This document shows positions 17,652-26,198 of a stretch of 64,000 bases of DNA, piece after piece; positions within the stretch are counted from its first letter, which is position 1; every line of letters begins with the position of its first letter. The stretch lies in assembly GCF_900102615.1 (NCBI RefSeq), contig NZ_FMYV01000002.1, positions 186,001 to 250,000 of the forward strand, in the 5' to 3' direction. Position numbers and translations under genes: made by a program. The DNA is from Geotoga petraea. GTDB lineage: Bacteria > Thermotogota > Thermotogae > Petrotogales > Petrotogaceae. The notes below the pieces were generated by a model, which saw only the letters and a program-made list of their open reading frames with translations, did not search any database and was not told the DNA's origin.

Positions 17652-18405
17652 TGATGTTATAATAAGAACTAAAGATTTTAATGGATGGTACGGAGAAAAA
17701 CAAGCTTTAAAAAATATAAATTTAAATTTTTATAAAAATAAAATTTCTGCTATTATAGGACCTTCTGGTTGTGGAAAATCAACCCTTCTTAGAAGTATTA
17801 ATAGAATGAATGATGAGATCCCTACCTATAAAGTGGATGGAGATATGTATTATGGTGAAAAAAATATTTATGATAAAGATTTGGACTTAACTGTTTTTAG
17901 AAAAAAAGTGGGAATGGTTTTCCAAAAACCAGTTCCTTTTCCCATGAGTATATTTGAAAATGTTGCCTTTGGATTGAAAATACACGGAATAAAAAACAAA
18001 AATAAATTGGAAGATGTTGTTGAAAAGTCCTTAAAAGATGCTGCTCTTTGGGATGAAGTTAAAGATGAGTTGGATAAATCTGCTTATTCTTTATCTGGTG
18101 GTCAACAACAGAGACTTTGTATTGCAAGAGCAATTGCTATAGATCCAGAAGTAATTTTATTAGATGAACCCACATCAGCTCTTGATCCAATCGCTACACA
18201 AAAAATAGAAAGATTAATTGAAGAATTATCAGAAAAATATACTATAATAATAGTGACGCATAATCTTGCCCAAGCAGTAAGAATTTCTGATTATATGTAC
18301 TTTATGTATCAAGGAGAACTAATCGAAACCGGAGAAACACCTAACATGGTTAAAGCTCCTAAAGTACAACTAACAGAAGATTATTTAAATGGAAGAATCG
18401 GTTAA
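17644..18405 (+). CDS. pstB: Phosphate ABC transporter ATP-binding protein
   Basis: PstB powers phosphate import. Walker [10 protein letters not shown], a Q-loop in [17 protein letters not shown], the ABC signature LSGGQQQR, Walker [14 protein letters not shown] and the H-loop TH are all present; the KPVPFPMS stretch is specific to PstB. The ATG at 17644 is supported by AGGAGG at 17630-17635, inside pstA, so an upstream ATG at 17623 is not used. It has 253 residues, the normal length. Confidence 0.97.
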   Translation: MDNDVIIRTKDFNGWYGEKQALKNINLNFYKNKISAIIGPSGCGKSTLLRSINRMNDEIPTYKVDGDMYYGEKNIYDKDLDLTVFRKKVGMVFQKPVPFPMSIFENVAFGLKIHGIKNKNKLEDVVEKSLKDAALWDEVKDELDKSAYSLSGGQQQRLCIARAIAIDPEVILLDEPTSALDPIATQKIERLIEELSEKYTIIIVTHNLAQAVRISDYMYFMYQGELIETGETPNMVKAPKVQLTEDYLNGRIG

Positions 18406-18418
18406 TAGGAGGGTTAGT

Positions 18419-19081
18419 ATGGATTCTATACATCATTTAGAAAATGAAATGTTAATTTTAAAAGCTGACATATCAAAATTATTATCATTGGTACTTGAAT
18501 CATTTGAAATGTCTATAAAGTCATTAGAAGATTCAAATTTAGAACTTGCCAACCGAGTTTTGGATTTAGACGATAAAATTGATGATATAAACAGAAAAAT
18601 TGAGGATTCTGTTTACCAAATAATAGCTAGATACAATCCTTTAGCAAAAGAACTTAGATATTCAATGACTATGATAAAATTTTCGAATAATTTAGAAAGA
18701 ATAGGAGATTTATCTTGTAATATAGCTAAAAAATCAAAAAAATATACTGATAAAAATATCAAATCTATAATGAATAAAGATATAAAAAACATGTTTGGGA
18801 TATCATTGCAAATGATGAAAGATGCTTTTAAAGCTTTCGGAGAAAGAGACATAAATTTAGCTGTAAAAACATGGAAAACAGATAATGAAATTGATAGAAT
18901 TGAAAATGAAATTAGAAAAGATGCCATAAAAAAGATAGAAGATAAAGATTTTGATAAAGAGCTTATTGTACCATATATTTTAATTGCAAGGGATATAGAA
19001 AGAATTGCCGATCATGCAACTAATTTATGTGAAGAAACTGTTTATATTGAAACATCTAAAGAAATTCATGAATTTCTTTGA
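18419..19081 (+). CDS. phoU: Phosphate-signalling accessory protein PhoU
   Basis: PhoU links the Pst transporter to the phosphate sensor kinase. The 220-residue all-helical protein shows the two repeated metal-binding motifs: SNNLERIGDLSCNI in the first half and ARDIERIADHATNL in the second. The start at 18419 is fixed by AGGAGGG upstream. It lies between pstB and the two-component pair in the same operon. Confidence 0.95.
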   Translation: MDSIHHLENEMLILKADISKLLSLVLESFEMSIKSLEDSNLELANRVLDLDDKIDDINRKIEDSVYQIIARYNPLAKELRYSMTMIKFSNNLERIGDLSCNIAKKSKKYTDKNIKSIMNKDIKNMFGISLQMMKDAFKAFGERDINLAVKTWKTDNEIDRIENEIRKDAIKKIEDKDFDKELIVPYILIARDIERIADHATNLCEETVYIETSKEIHEFL

Positions 19082-19106
19082 TAATTTTTGAATAGGAGGC
19101 TTTTAT

Positions 19107-19790
19107 ATGCCTACGATTTTAATAGTTGAAGATGATCCTGATATAAGAGACATTTTAAAAACATATTTGCAAATAGAAAAATTTCATATTTTAGAGGCTG
19201 AAACTTTATCTGAAATGAGAAATGTTTTAAATAGAGAAAAATCTATTGATATAATGCTCTTGGATATCATGCTTCCTGATGGCGATTCAGTTGATGAACT
19301 ACCCAGAATAAGAATGATGAATAGAGATATGGGGATAATTATAATTTCTGCAAAAAATACTGACAGAGATAAAATATGGGGAATTGAATCGGGTTCAGAT
19401 GACTATATTACAAAGCCCTTTAACCCAAAAGAGGTAGTTGTTCGAGTTAGAGCACTATTAAAAAGAATAAAAAATGACAATGAGATAATAAAGTATGGCA
19501 ATTTAGAAATTTATCCTAACAATTATTCAGTTAAGTATAATAATGAAGTTATTGAATTTACTTCTAAAGAATTTGAGATTTTATACTTATTGGCAAAAAA
19601 ACCAGAAAGAATATATACAAGAGATGATATAATTTCGAAAATTTGGTTTGATGATAATTTTATTACGGATAGAGTAATAGATGTTCACGTATCAATGATT
19701 AGGTCAAAAATTGGAAAAGAATGGATTAAAACAATCAGAGGGGTTGGATATAAATTTAATCCTGACGCAGATTTATTAAATAAAGGATGA
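19107..19790 (+). CDS. OmpR-family response regulator (PhoB/PhoP-like)
   Basis: The 227-residue protein has a receiver domain with D9/D10, phosphoacceptor D53 (LLDIMLPDG), S81 and K103. A C-terminal winged-helix DNA-binding domain follows (FTSKEFEILYLLAKKP to TIRGVGYKF). Its place in the pst-phoU operon marks it as the phosphate-response regulator, and the repeats upstream of pstS are its likely target. AGGAGG precedes the ATG. Confidence 0.93.
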   Translation: MPTILIVEDDPDIRDILKTYLQIEKFHILEAETLSEMRNVLNREKSIDIMLLDIMLPDGDSVDELPRIRMMNRDMGIIIISAKNTDRDKIWGIESGSDDYITKPFNPKEVVVRVRALLKRIKNDNEIIKYGNLEIYPNNYSVKYNNEVIEFTSKEFEILYLLAKKPERIYTRDDIISKIWFDDNFITDRVIDVHVSMIRSKIGKEWIKTIRGVGYKFNPDADLLNKG

Positions 19791-19795
19791 TTAAT

Positions 19796-20758
19796 ATGAT
19801 TAATGAAGAGTATTTTGAAATATTCGACACAATTAAAGACGCAGTAGTACAAGTAAAACATACTGCTGTAATAAATTCTAATTTAAAAGCTAAAAAATGG
19901 GGTTTTTCAAAAGCCCATGATATCTTAAATATAATTACTTATGAGGATATCGATAACTTAATAAAAGCTATTTTAAACAATGAAGAATACCAAACTGAAG
20001 ATAACATTTATTTTTTATCCGGAAATTCAAAATATTGTCGAATATCTTATAAACCGAACCAACAAATATTGGTTTTAGAAGACAGAACAGAAATTCAATT
20101 ATTAAATAAAGTAAAATCTGATTTTATATCTTCGTTATCACATGAATTAAGAACTCCGTTATCTGTTGCAAAAGGTAATGCCCATATTTTAAACGATTTT
20201 TTAGAGGATGATAAATTTAAAAATTATGTAAATAAAATAAGTGATTCTATTAATAAAATTGAAAATATAATCTCTCAACTTACGATGTTGTCAATGGCAC
20301 AATTGGGTAATTATGTTATTAAACCTGAGATTTTAGATACTAAACCATTAGTTGAAGAGGTGATAAATGATTTAAACGGTAAGATTCTTAATAAAAATAT
20401 AGAAATAAACCAAAATATAGAAGCTGATGTATTACATGGCGATAAGTTTATACTATACACAATTCTAAGAAATTTAATTTCAAATGCTGTAAAATATTCA
20501 TATAAAAACTCAAAAATAAATCTGACAATAAACGAAAATGAAATTATAATAGAAGATTTTGGAATTGGTATAAGAGAAGATGAAAAGAAAAGAATATTTG
20601 AAAGATTTTTCAGAGGAAATGAATCACCTAAATATGCTAAAGGATCTGGTTTAGGCCTTGCTGTAGTTAAATATTTCTGTGAGATCGCAAATTATAAAAT
20701 TAAATTTAATTCAAAATGGATGATTGGTAGTAAATTTATAGTAGAATTGAAGCAGTAA
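19796..20758 (+). CDS. Soluble sensor histidine kinase, PhoR-like
   Basis: The 320-residue kinase should phosphorylate the preceding response regulator. The H-box SSLSHELRTPLSVAKGN places the phospho-His near residue 116. The N-box RNLISNAVKYS, the G1 segment EDFGIGI and the G2 segment GSGLGLAVVK are intact. The N-terminal ~100 residues look PAS-like. No membrane segment is seen anywhere, unlike typical PhoR, so the input probably comes from PhoU/Pst in the cytoplasm (inference). ATG 19796 is chosen because AAAGG is 9 bases upstream; ATG 19787 abuts it. Confidence 0.92.
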   Translation: MINEEYFEIFDTIKDAVVQVKHTAVINSNLKAKKWGFSKAHDILNIITYEDIDNLIKAILNNEEYQTEDNIYFLSGNSKYCRISYKPNQQILVLEDRTEIQLLNKVKSDFISSLSHELRTPLSVAKGNAHILNDFLEDDKFKNYVNKISDSINKIENIISQLTMLSMAQLGNYVIKPEILDTKPLVEEVINDLNGKILNKNIEINQNIEADVLHGDKFILYTILRNLISNAVKYSYKNSKINLTINENEIIIEDFGIGIREDEKKRIFERFFRGNESPKYAKGSGLGLAVVKYFCEIANYKIKFNSKWMIGSKFIVELKQ

Positions 20759-20779
20759 TAAACTGCTTCAATTTTTTTT
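20747..20779 (+). terminator. Rho-independent terminator of the pst-pho operon
   Basis: TTGAAGCAGT (20747-20756) pairs exactly with ACTGCTTCAA (20762-20771) around a 5-base loop and is followed by eight Ts. It begins inside the last codons of the kinase gene. Confidence 0.92.
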
Positions 20780-20806
20780 ATGTTTTTATTTATGAAATAT
20801 AAATAA

Positions 20807-20822
20807 TCGTTCAAGTATTATA
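20807..20822 (+). repeat. Direct repeat copy 1, before galM
   Basis: TCGTTCAAGTATTATA here is repeated exactly at 21833-21848. With the six bases before it, 21 of 22 positions match. It lies between the terminator of the pst operon and the galM start, in a position suited to an operator or promoter element. Confidence 0.75.
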
Positions 20823-20843
20823 AAAGGTGGTGAAGTTTTATAT

Positions 20844-21815
20844 ATGAAAAAATATTTTGGTCGGATTATGGGAAAAGACATTTTTATCTTTGAACTTAAA
20901 GACAAGGATCTTAAAATAAACATATTAAATTATGGAGCTATTATAAAAAATATACTCTTTAAAGGTAAAAACACAATCCTTGGCTTTAATACTCTTGAAG
21001 ATTATATTAATGATACTCTTTATACAGGAGCTTTTGTGGGGAGAAATGCAGGAAGAATTTCTAATGCTTCATTTAAAATTAATAATAAAAGCTATTTTCT
21101 TGAGAAGAATAACGAAAATATTAATCTTCATAGTGGTTCTTATTGTTTATCAAAAAAAGTTTTTGAATATAATTTAATCAGTAATAAAGAATTGGAATTA
21201 AAATTAGTTGAAGAAGAAAACCAATTTCCAGGTAATGTTGATATAAAAATACATTTCAAAATAAAAAATAATGGATTATTTATAAATATTTTAGCAACAA
21301 CTGATAAAGATACAATTTTCAATCCAACATATCACATTTATTTCAACTTCAACAAAAATCTTAACAAAGATATAGGAAATCATTACTTGAAAATAAATTC
21401 AGATTTTTATCTTGAATTAAATAAAGATTCACTTCCTACGGGAAAAATCTTCAGTGTAAATAGTACTCTTGATTTCAATAAATTCAAAAGAATATCAAAA
21501 AACTTAAATGATGATTTTCTTAAAGATCAGAAAGGCTATGACCATCCTTACTTACTAAGTAATTCGATTATCAACGCTGAAATATTAAATAGAGATCAGA
21601 AAATCCATATGAAATTAAAAACAGATTTACCTTCACTGATTTTTTATTCAGGAAATTTTATTCAAGAGAATTATTATGCTAATAATTCATCAGAAAGATG
21701 TGGTTTTTGTTTAGAACCACAGTTTTATCCAGATTTTATAAACAAATTCAATAAAAATTATATTCTTAAAAAAGGTGAAATATATAAACGAAATATTTCT
21801 TATAGTTTTTTTTGA
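20844..21815 (+). CDS. galM: Aldose 1-epimerase
   Basis: The 323-residue mutarotase interconverts alpha and beta anomers of hexoses such as galactose or glucose. Family landmarks are GAFVGRNAGRISNA with NENINLHSG, the catalytic His region NPTYHIYFNF, and the catalytic Glu in CLEPQFYPD. A GGTGGTGAAG stretch precedes the ATG but is rather distant. The gene stands alone on its transcript and is flanked by a 16-base direct repeat. Confidence 0.92.
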   Translation: MKKYFGRIMGKDIFIFELKDKDLKINILNYGAIIKNILFKGKNTILGFNTLEDYINDTLYTGAFVGRNAGRISNASFKINNKSYFLEKNNENINLHSGSYCLSKKVFEYNLISNKELELKLVEEENQFPGNVDIKIHFKIKNNGLFINILATTDKDTIFNPTYHIYFNFNKNLNKDIGNHYLKINSDFYLELNKDSLPTGKIFSVNSTLDFNKFKRISKNLNDDFLKDQKGYDHPYLLSNSIINAEILNRDQKIHMKLKTDLPSLIFYSGNFIQENYYANNSSERCGFCLEPQFYPDFINKFNKNYILKKGEIYKRNISYSFF

Positions 21816-21832
21816 TATATGATAAAAAATAG

Positions 21833-21848
21833 TCGTTCAAGTATTATA
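21833..21848 (+). repeat. Direct repeat copy 2, after galM
   Basis: This is an exact copy of TCGTTCAAGTATTATA from 20807-20822. It sits just downstream of galM and about 10 bases before the -35 of the EamA transporter promoter. Confidence 0.75.
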
Positions 21849-21858
21849 TATTTATGGT

Positions 21859-21887
21859 TTGTGTGATTAATTTATATGTGGTATAAT
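21859..21887 (+). promoter_or_regulatory. Promoter of the EamA transporter gene
   Basis: TTGTGT (21859-21864) and TATAAT (21882-21887) are 17 bases apart, and TGG directly before the hexamer makes an extended -10. Confidence 0.65.
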
Positions 21888-21918
21888 CTTATAAATTAAT
21901 TGTTATTGGGGGGTTTTT

Positions 21919-22845
21919 ATGGAAATAAATAAAGATAGAGTAAAAGTAATATCTGCGGGGTTAGGTATGTCAATAATTTTTGGTTTATCTTTTCTTTTTA
22001 CTAAAAATGCTTTAGATTTTGTTTCACCAATAGAATTTCTGTCTTTCAGGTTTTTAGTTAGTTCTTTGTCAATGATTTTTTTATTAATCCTTGGAGTAAT
22101 TAAAATAGCCAAAAAACCATATCATAAACTTATTCCTTTGATAATTTTTCAACCAGGATTGTATTTTATTTTCGAAAATTTTGGAGTAAAATATATTCCC
22201 GTATCTGAATCTGGAATAATTATTTCAACAATACCAATTTTTGTAGCTTTATTATCACATTTTGTTTTAAAAGAAAAAACATTGAAAATTCAATATGTAT
22301 TTATATTTTTATCACTTTTAGGAGTATTTTTAATCATGGGAGTTAATTCTTTAAAAGGAAATCTTTTAGGTGATTTTTTGATGTTTTTAGCTGTTATTTG
22401 TGCCTCTTTATTTAATATACAATCAAGAAAATTATCTGTTAATTTTAAACCCTCTGAAATTACTTTTTTTATGATGATTAGTGGGGCTATAATTTATAAT
22501 TTCATATATATTATTAGTTTTGATTTTGATTATAGTAATATATTAATTCCTGAAGTTATAATTTCAGCTATTTATTTAGGTATATTATCTTCAACAGTAA
22601 CTTTCTTTTTAATAAATTATATGTTATCCAAAGTTACTGCAGTTGAATCTTCTATTTTTGCAAATTTAACAACAGTTATTACTGTTCTTGCTGGATTTTT
22701 TTTCAGGGGAGAACAATTATATTGGTATTATATAGTGGGAATGATTCTTATTATTAGTGGAGTATGGGGAGTAAATTATTACGGTGCTAAACACAAAAGA
22801 AAAATAAGAAATGAAGAAATAAAATCAAATATGAACATAAGATAA
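21919..22845 (+). CDS. EamA/DMT-family transporter
   Basis: The 308-residue membrane protein has about ten helices arranged as two EamA repeats (roughly residues 10-140 and 155-295), the fold of drug/metabolite transporters. The ends of the repeats are typical: ISTIPIFVALLSHFVLKE and ANLTTVITVLAGFFFRGE. The substrate cannot be predicted. GGGGGG precedes the ATG. The C-terminus is basic and cytoplasmic, and the stop lies inside the shared terminator. Confidence 0.88.
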   Translation: MEINKDRVKVISAGLGMSIIFGLSFLFTKNALDFVSPIEFLSFRFLVSSLSMIFLLILGVIKIAKKPYHKLIPLIIFQPGLYFIFENFGVKYIPVSESGIIISTIPIFVALLSHFVLKEKTLKIQYVFIFLSLLGVFLIMGVNSLKGNLLGDFLMFLAVICASLFNIQSRKLSVNFKPSEITFFMMISGAIIYNFIYIISFDFDYSNILIPEVIISAIYLGILSSTVTFFLINYMLSKVTAVESSIFANLTTVITVLAGFFFRGEQLYWYYIVGMILIISGVWGVNYYGAKHKRKIRNEEIKSNMNIR

Positions 22846-22867
22846 TGGGAGCTTTATCGCTCCCATT
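22844..22867. terminator. Bidirectional terminator between the EamA gene and trkH
   Basis: AATGGGAGC (22844-22852) pairs exactly with GCTCCCATT (22859-22867) around a 6-base loop. The stem overlaps the stop codons of both convergent genes. Confidence 0.82.
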
Positions 22868-24410
22868 TTATTATATCTTTTATATCTTTAAATAATTTCA
22901 TTAAAGCAAATATTATTGCGTAAAATTCTAATCTACCTAAATACATTCCAAATATTTCTATCCATAATACTCCACTTGGAGCATCAGGAGTAGTTATTCC
23001 AACTGATAATCCTACAGCTGATAAAGCTGATGCATATTCAAACAAGGAATCTTGAAGGTTATAACCATGGCTTACTAATACGAATACTCCTATAAAATAT
23101 ACTATAAAATACATTGTAAATATTGATAAAACATTTTTAAGAGATTCTAATCCAATTTCTTTCTTTGATACTCCTTTATACAATTCAAAATGAAACTTTA
23201 CTCCTTGTGGTTTAAAATATGATTGTATTTCTATTATAATCATTTTAAAAGCAATATAAACCCTATACAATTTCAACCCACCAGAAGTCGAATCCATCAT
23301 ACCACCAAGTATCATTAATATAGTTAAAAAGAAAATACCAAATGGATTCCAATTTAACAAAGAAGTCGAGGCAAAACCTGTACCTGTTAAAGAGGATATC
23401 ACTTGAAATGCTGAATGCCTTATACTATCCCAACCATTAAAAATTTTTATGGTAGAAAAAAGAGTTACTAAAATAAAACTAAAAACTAAAATATATAACA
23501 TTAACTTTGGTTCTGGATTTTTTAAAAAAGGTTCTCTTTTTATTCTATCTCTAAATTCTAATTTATCTATTTTTTTATTTCTTAAATCTTTAAAAGTTTT
23601 ATAACTATTTTTAATTAATAAAATACCAGCATAATGAACTCCAAATCCAGTTCCACCCATTATCATTAATACCATAATGATAATTTCAAGAGGTACACTA
23701 TTAAATCCACCAATACTTGCATTATTAGTTGAAAATCCACCAGTAGCAAGGGCTGTAAATGTTTGATTTAAAGATTCAAAAAAATTCAAATCAGTAAAAA
23801 AGTATATGGCAGCAATACCAATTAAAGCCCAAGATATGTATATTGTTCCAATTAATTTTGTAGAATCTTTTAAATTAGGAACTAAATTATCTGTTCTACC
23901 TTCAGCTTGATATAAACCTGCACCCATCGCACCAGCAGTAACAACCATAATCAATGCAAAACCTGCTCCACCAATATATTGAATAATAGATCTCCATAAT
24001 AATATTATTTTTGGTAATGATTCAACATCAAGAAACATAGATAACCCTGTAGTTGTCCACCCTGAAGTAGATTCAAAAATAGCTTGTGTGAAATTTAATA
24101 ACCCTGAAAAAATAAATGGTAAAGATGAAATAACAATTGCTGATGTCCATACTAAAAATATTATCATAACAGCATCTTGTATATTAAGAAAATCGTATTT
24201 ATCTTTTCTTGTAAAAAATTTCATTAAAAGACTAATTCCAAAACTTATTAAAAATGTAGAAAAAAATGGGTAAAACATGTTAAATTCTTTCATTAATAAA
24301 GTTAAGATACTTAGTGCAAATATAAGAATAGATAAAGCTAATAATACATCTCCTGTTGCTTTAAAAATACTTTTATATCTTGATTTCAAAAATATTAAAT
24401 AATTAGGCAT
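22854..24410 (-). CDS. trkH: Potassium uptake protein, TrkH/KtrB family
   Basis: This is the 518-residue ion-conducting subunit of a Trk/Ktr potassium uptake system. Four pore-loop repeats are visible around SGWTTTGLS, TALATGGFSTNN, SSLTGTGFAST and ALSAVGLSVGITTPD, each centred on the selectivity-filter Gly, with GGMMDSTSGGLK in the third gating region. It lies downstream of two cytosolic RCK subunits in the same operon, which should gate it. Confidence 0.95.
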   Translation of the reverse strand: MPNYLIFLKSRYKSIFKATGDVLLALSILIFALSILTLLMKEFNMFYPFFSTFLISFGISLLMKFFTRKDKYDFLNIQDAVMIIFLVWTSAIVISSLPFIFSGLLNFTQAIFESTSGWTTTGLSMFLDVESLPKIILLWRSIIQYIGGAGFALIMVVTAGAMGAGLYQAEGRTDNLVPNLKDSTKLIGTIYISWALIGIAAIYFFTDLNFFESLNQTFTALATGGFSTNNASIGGFNSVPLEIIIMVLMIMGGTGFGVHYAGILLIKNSYKTFKDLRNKKIDKLEFRDRIKREPFLKNPEPKLMLYILVFSFILVTLFSTIKIFNGWDSIRHSAFQVISSLTGTGFASTSLLNWNPFGIFFLTILMILGGMMDSTSGGLKLYRVYIAFKMIIIEIQSYFKPQGVKFHFELYKGVSKKEIGLESLKNVLSIFTMYFIVYFIGVFVLVSHGYNLQDSLFEYASALSAVGLSVGITTPDAPSGVLWIEIFGMYLGRLEFYAIIFALMKLFKDIKDIIKWER

Positions 24411-24421
24411 ATAAACAACTC

Positions 24422-25105
24422 CTACTTCAGTGCTTCTTTTGTAGCCTGAACTTCTTCTTTTAAAGCAAAAATTATTAATTTATCTTCATCTTTTATTTCC
24501 GAATTTCCTTGAGGAACAAAAATAGAACCATCAGATTTTACTTGTACTCCAATAATTGTATTTTTAGGTAATTTTATATCTTTTAATTTTTTATCGCATG
24601 ATTTATCACCTTTGTTAATAGTTAATTCTAAAATAGATAATTTATCTACATATGGATTAAAAAAATCTGTGATATCTTCGTAATTAAGTGATGCTTCTAT
24701 TAGTTTTTCCATCCAGGAAATTGGGGTTAATGTACTAACATTTATACTTTTAAACATAAATTCATTTTCAGGAAAATTAACCAAAGCCATTATTCTAACA
24801 TCTTCATAAAATTGTCTCAGAAGCCAAGTAATTACAAAATTCAAAGCATCATCTTCAGAAATTACAATGACTGCTCCAACTTTTTTTGACATATCTAAGT
24901 TTTTTATCCAATTGATATCTGTAGGGTCATTATTAATTAATTCTAATGATTTATGATAAGCTTTTAACCCATCTAATATTTTAATATTTTCTTCATCATT
25001 TGATATATAAAATACTTCATTTCCAAGTAAAAGTAATTTTTTAGCAAGAGAAAAAGCTAAATTTTTACCTTCAAAGATATAGAATAACTTTCTAGACATA
25101 ATCAA
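24422..25105 (-). CDS. TrkA-like potassium-channel gating subunit (RCK N plus C domains)
   Basis: The 227-residue protein combines a Rossmann-like RCK_N domain (about residues 1-140, with VGAVIVISEDDALNF) and a C-terminal TrkA_C domain ending DKLIIFALKEEV. The usual GxGxxG is degenerate (FEGKNLAFSLAKKL), so nucleotide binding here is doubtful. The given start is TTG, which overlaps the preceding stop as TTGA; an ATG two codons on (25099) is the alternative. It matches the larger partner of the two-subunit TrkA ring described in Thermotoga maritima (TM1088A/B). Confidence 0.85.
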   Translation of the reverse strand: MIMSRKLFYIFEGKNLAFSLAKKLLLLGNEVFYISNDEENIKILDGLKAYHKSLELINNDPTDINWIKNLDMSKKVGAVIVISEDDALNFVITWLLRQFYEDVRIMALVNFPENEFMFKSINVSTLTPISWMEKLIEASLNYEDITDFFNPYVDKLSILELTINKGDKSCDKKLKDIKLPKNTIIGVQVKSDGSIFVPQGNSEIKDEDKLIIFALKEEVQATKEALK

Positions 25106-25539
25106 TCATTCCCTTCGATTCTTTCAAAATCTTCAACAAGATCATTTACAGAATTTTCTATTGGGCAAAATAAAGTTACTCCTGCTTTGTTAAAGATTCC
25201 CTTTTTAACAGGATCATTAACTCTTGCAATGAGTTTTATATCATATTTCATCATCTTTATTCCATATGCTAACATAAAATTCAAATTATCATCAGGAGTA
25301 ACAATATAAACTAAATCAGCTTTATCTAATTTCATTTTTTTCAATGCTTCTATATCAGTTGTATCAATTGTATGAGTAAAACCAGTAAAATTTCTATTAC
25401 TCAATCTATAAAATGATTCTTCATTTTTATCAATAACAACAACATTATGTGTTTTGGAAAATTTTAAAGCTAACTCTGAACCTAATCTTCCACACCCTAT
25501 TATAACTATATATTTAATATTTTTTTTATTTCTAAACAT
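25102..25539 (-). CDS. TrkA-like RCK_N subunit
   Basis: The 145-residue protein is a single NAD-binding RCK_N domain with an intact VIIGCGRLGSELA dinucleotide motif and a VVVIDKNEES acidic strand end that should select NAD(H) or a similar nucleotide. It has no TrkA_C domain; that part is in the next gene. The pair therefore looks like a TrkA split into a nucleotide-binding and a regulatory subunit, as in Thermotoga. It ends overlapping the next start. Confidence 0.88.
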   Translation of the reverse strand: MFRNKKNIKYIVIIGCGRLGSELALKFSKTHNVVVIDKNEESFYRLSNRNFTGFTHTIDTTDIEALKKMKLDKADLVYIVTPDDNLNFMLAYGIKMMKYDIKLIARVNDPVKKGIFNKAGVTLFCPIENSVNDLVEDFERIEGND

Positions 25540-25554
25540 ATAGATTCTCCTCTA

Positions 25555-26181
25555 TTAATCATCATTTTCCAATACATTTGCAGCATTATAATGTTTTTTA
25601 GCAAGTTCTTTTTTATCAGTTCTATTGTATAAATCAGCCAATAAAAAATGTCCTATAGGATTTGAAGGAAATTCCCATAATAAATTCAAAATTTGATTTT
25701 TTATTTTATAATACTCTATCTTATTATTTACATCCAAATTAATTATTTCGTTTTTCAAATCTTCAATTCTTTTTTCATAATAATATCCTTTGAATAATGA
25801 ATTATACATTATTTTATCAAATTCTTCATTTGTAACTGGTTTTTCTATCCAATCATCTGCCCCAAATTTCAAGCAACTTTTTAGTCTTTCAATAGTAATA
25901 TTATTACTAAGAACATATAAATGTGTATTTCTCAAAAGTAATTTGATTTTTTCTAATTTTTTAGTTATATCAGTTCCTTTTATTTCAATTTCTGATAAAA
26001 CCAAAGAATATTTTTCTTTTTCAGTTATATCGAAATCTTCAATAAAATTATCTATACTTTCTACATCATTTAAAACTTTTATATGAATTTGTTCTTTTGT
26101 ATTATTTTCAACCATTCTTTTATATAATCTTATAATTGCTTCATCTTCTTCAATGATAAGAACTCTGTTTTGTTTTATCAT
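25555..26181 (-). CDS. Receiver-domain protein with Glu at the phosphorylation site
   Basis: The 208-residue protein has an N-terminal receiver fold (about residues 5-125) and a helical C-terminus with a TPR-like motif (NPIGHFLLADLYNRTDKKELAKKHYN). The acidic pocket E11/E12/D13, S92 and K114 (EKPVT) are kept, but the phosphoacceptor position reads Glu64 in LVLSEIEIKG. It cannot be phosphorylated in the usual way and may be permanently active or a scaffold. It lies between hslU and the trkA-like genes with gaps of 15-17 bases. Confidence 0.85.
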   Translation of the reverse strand: MIKQNRVLIIEEDEAIIRLYKRMVENNTKEQIHIKVLNDVESIDNFIEDFDITEKEKYSLVLSEIEIKGTDITKKLEKIKLLLRNTHLYVLSNNITIERLKSCLKFGADDWIEKPVTNEEFDKIMYNSLFKGYYYEKRIEDLKNEIINLDVNNKIEYYKIKNQILNLLWEFPSNPIGHFLLADLYNRTDKKELAKKHYNAANVLENDD

Positions 26182-26198
26182 AAAAAACCCCCAGAAAA

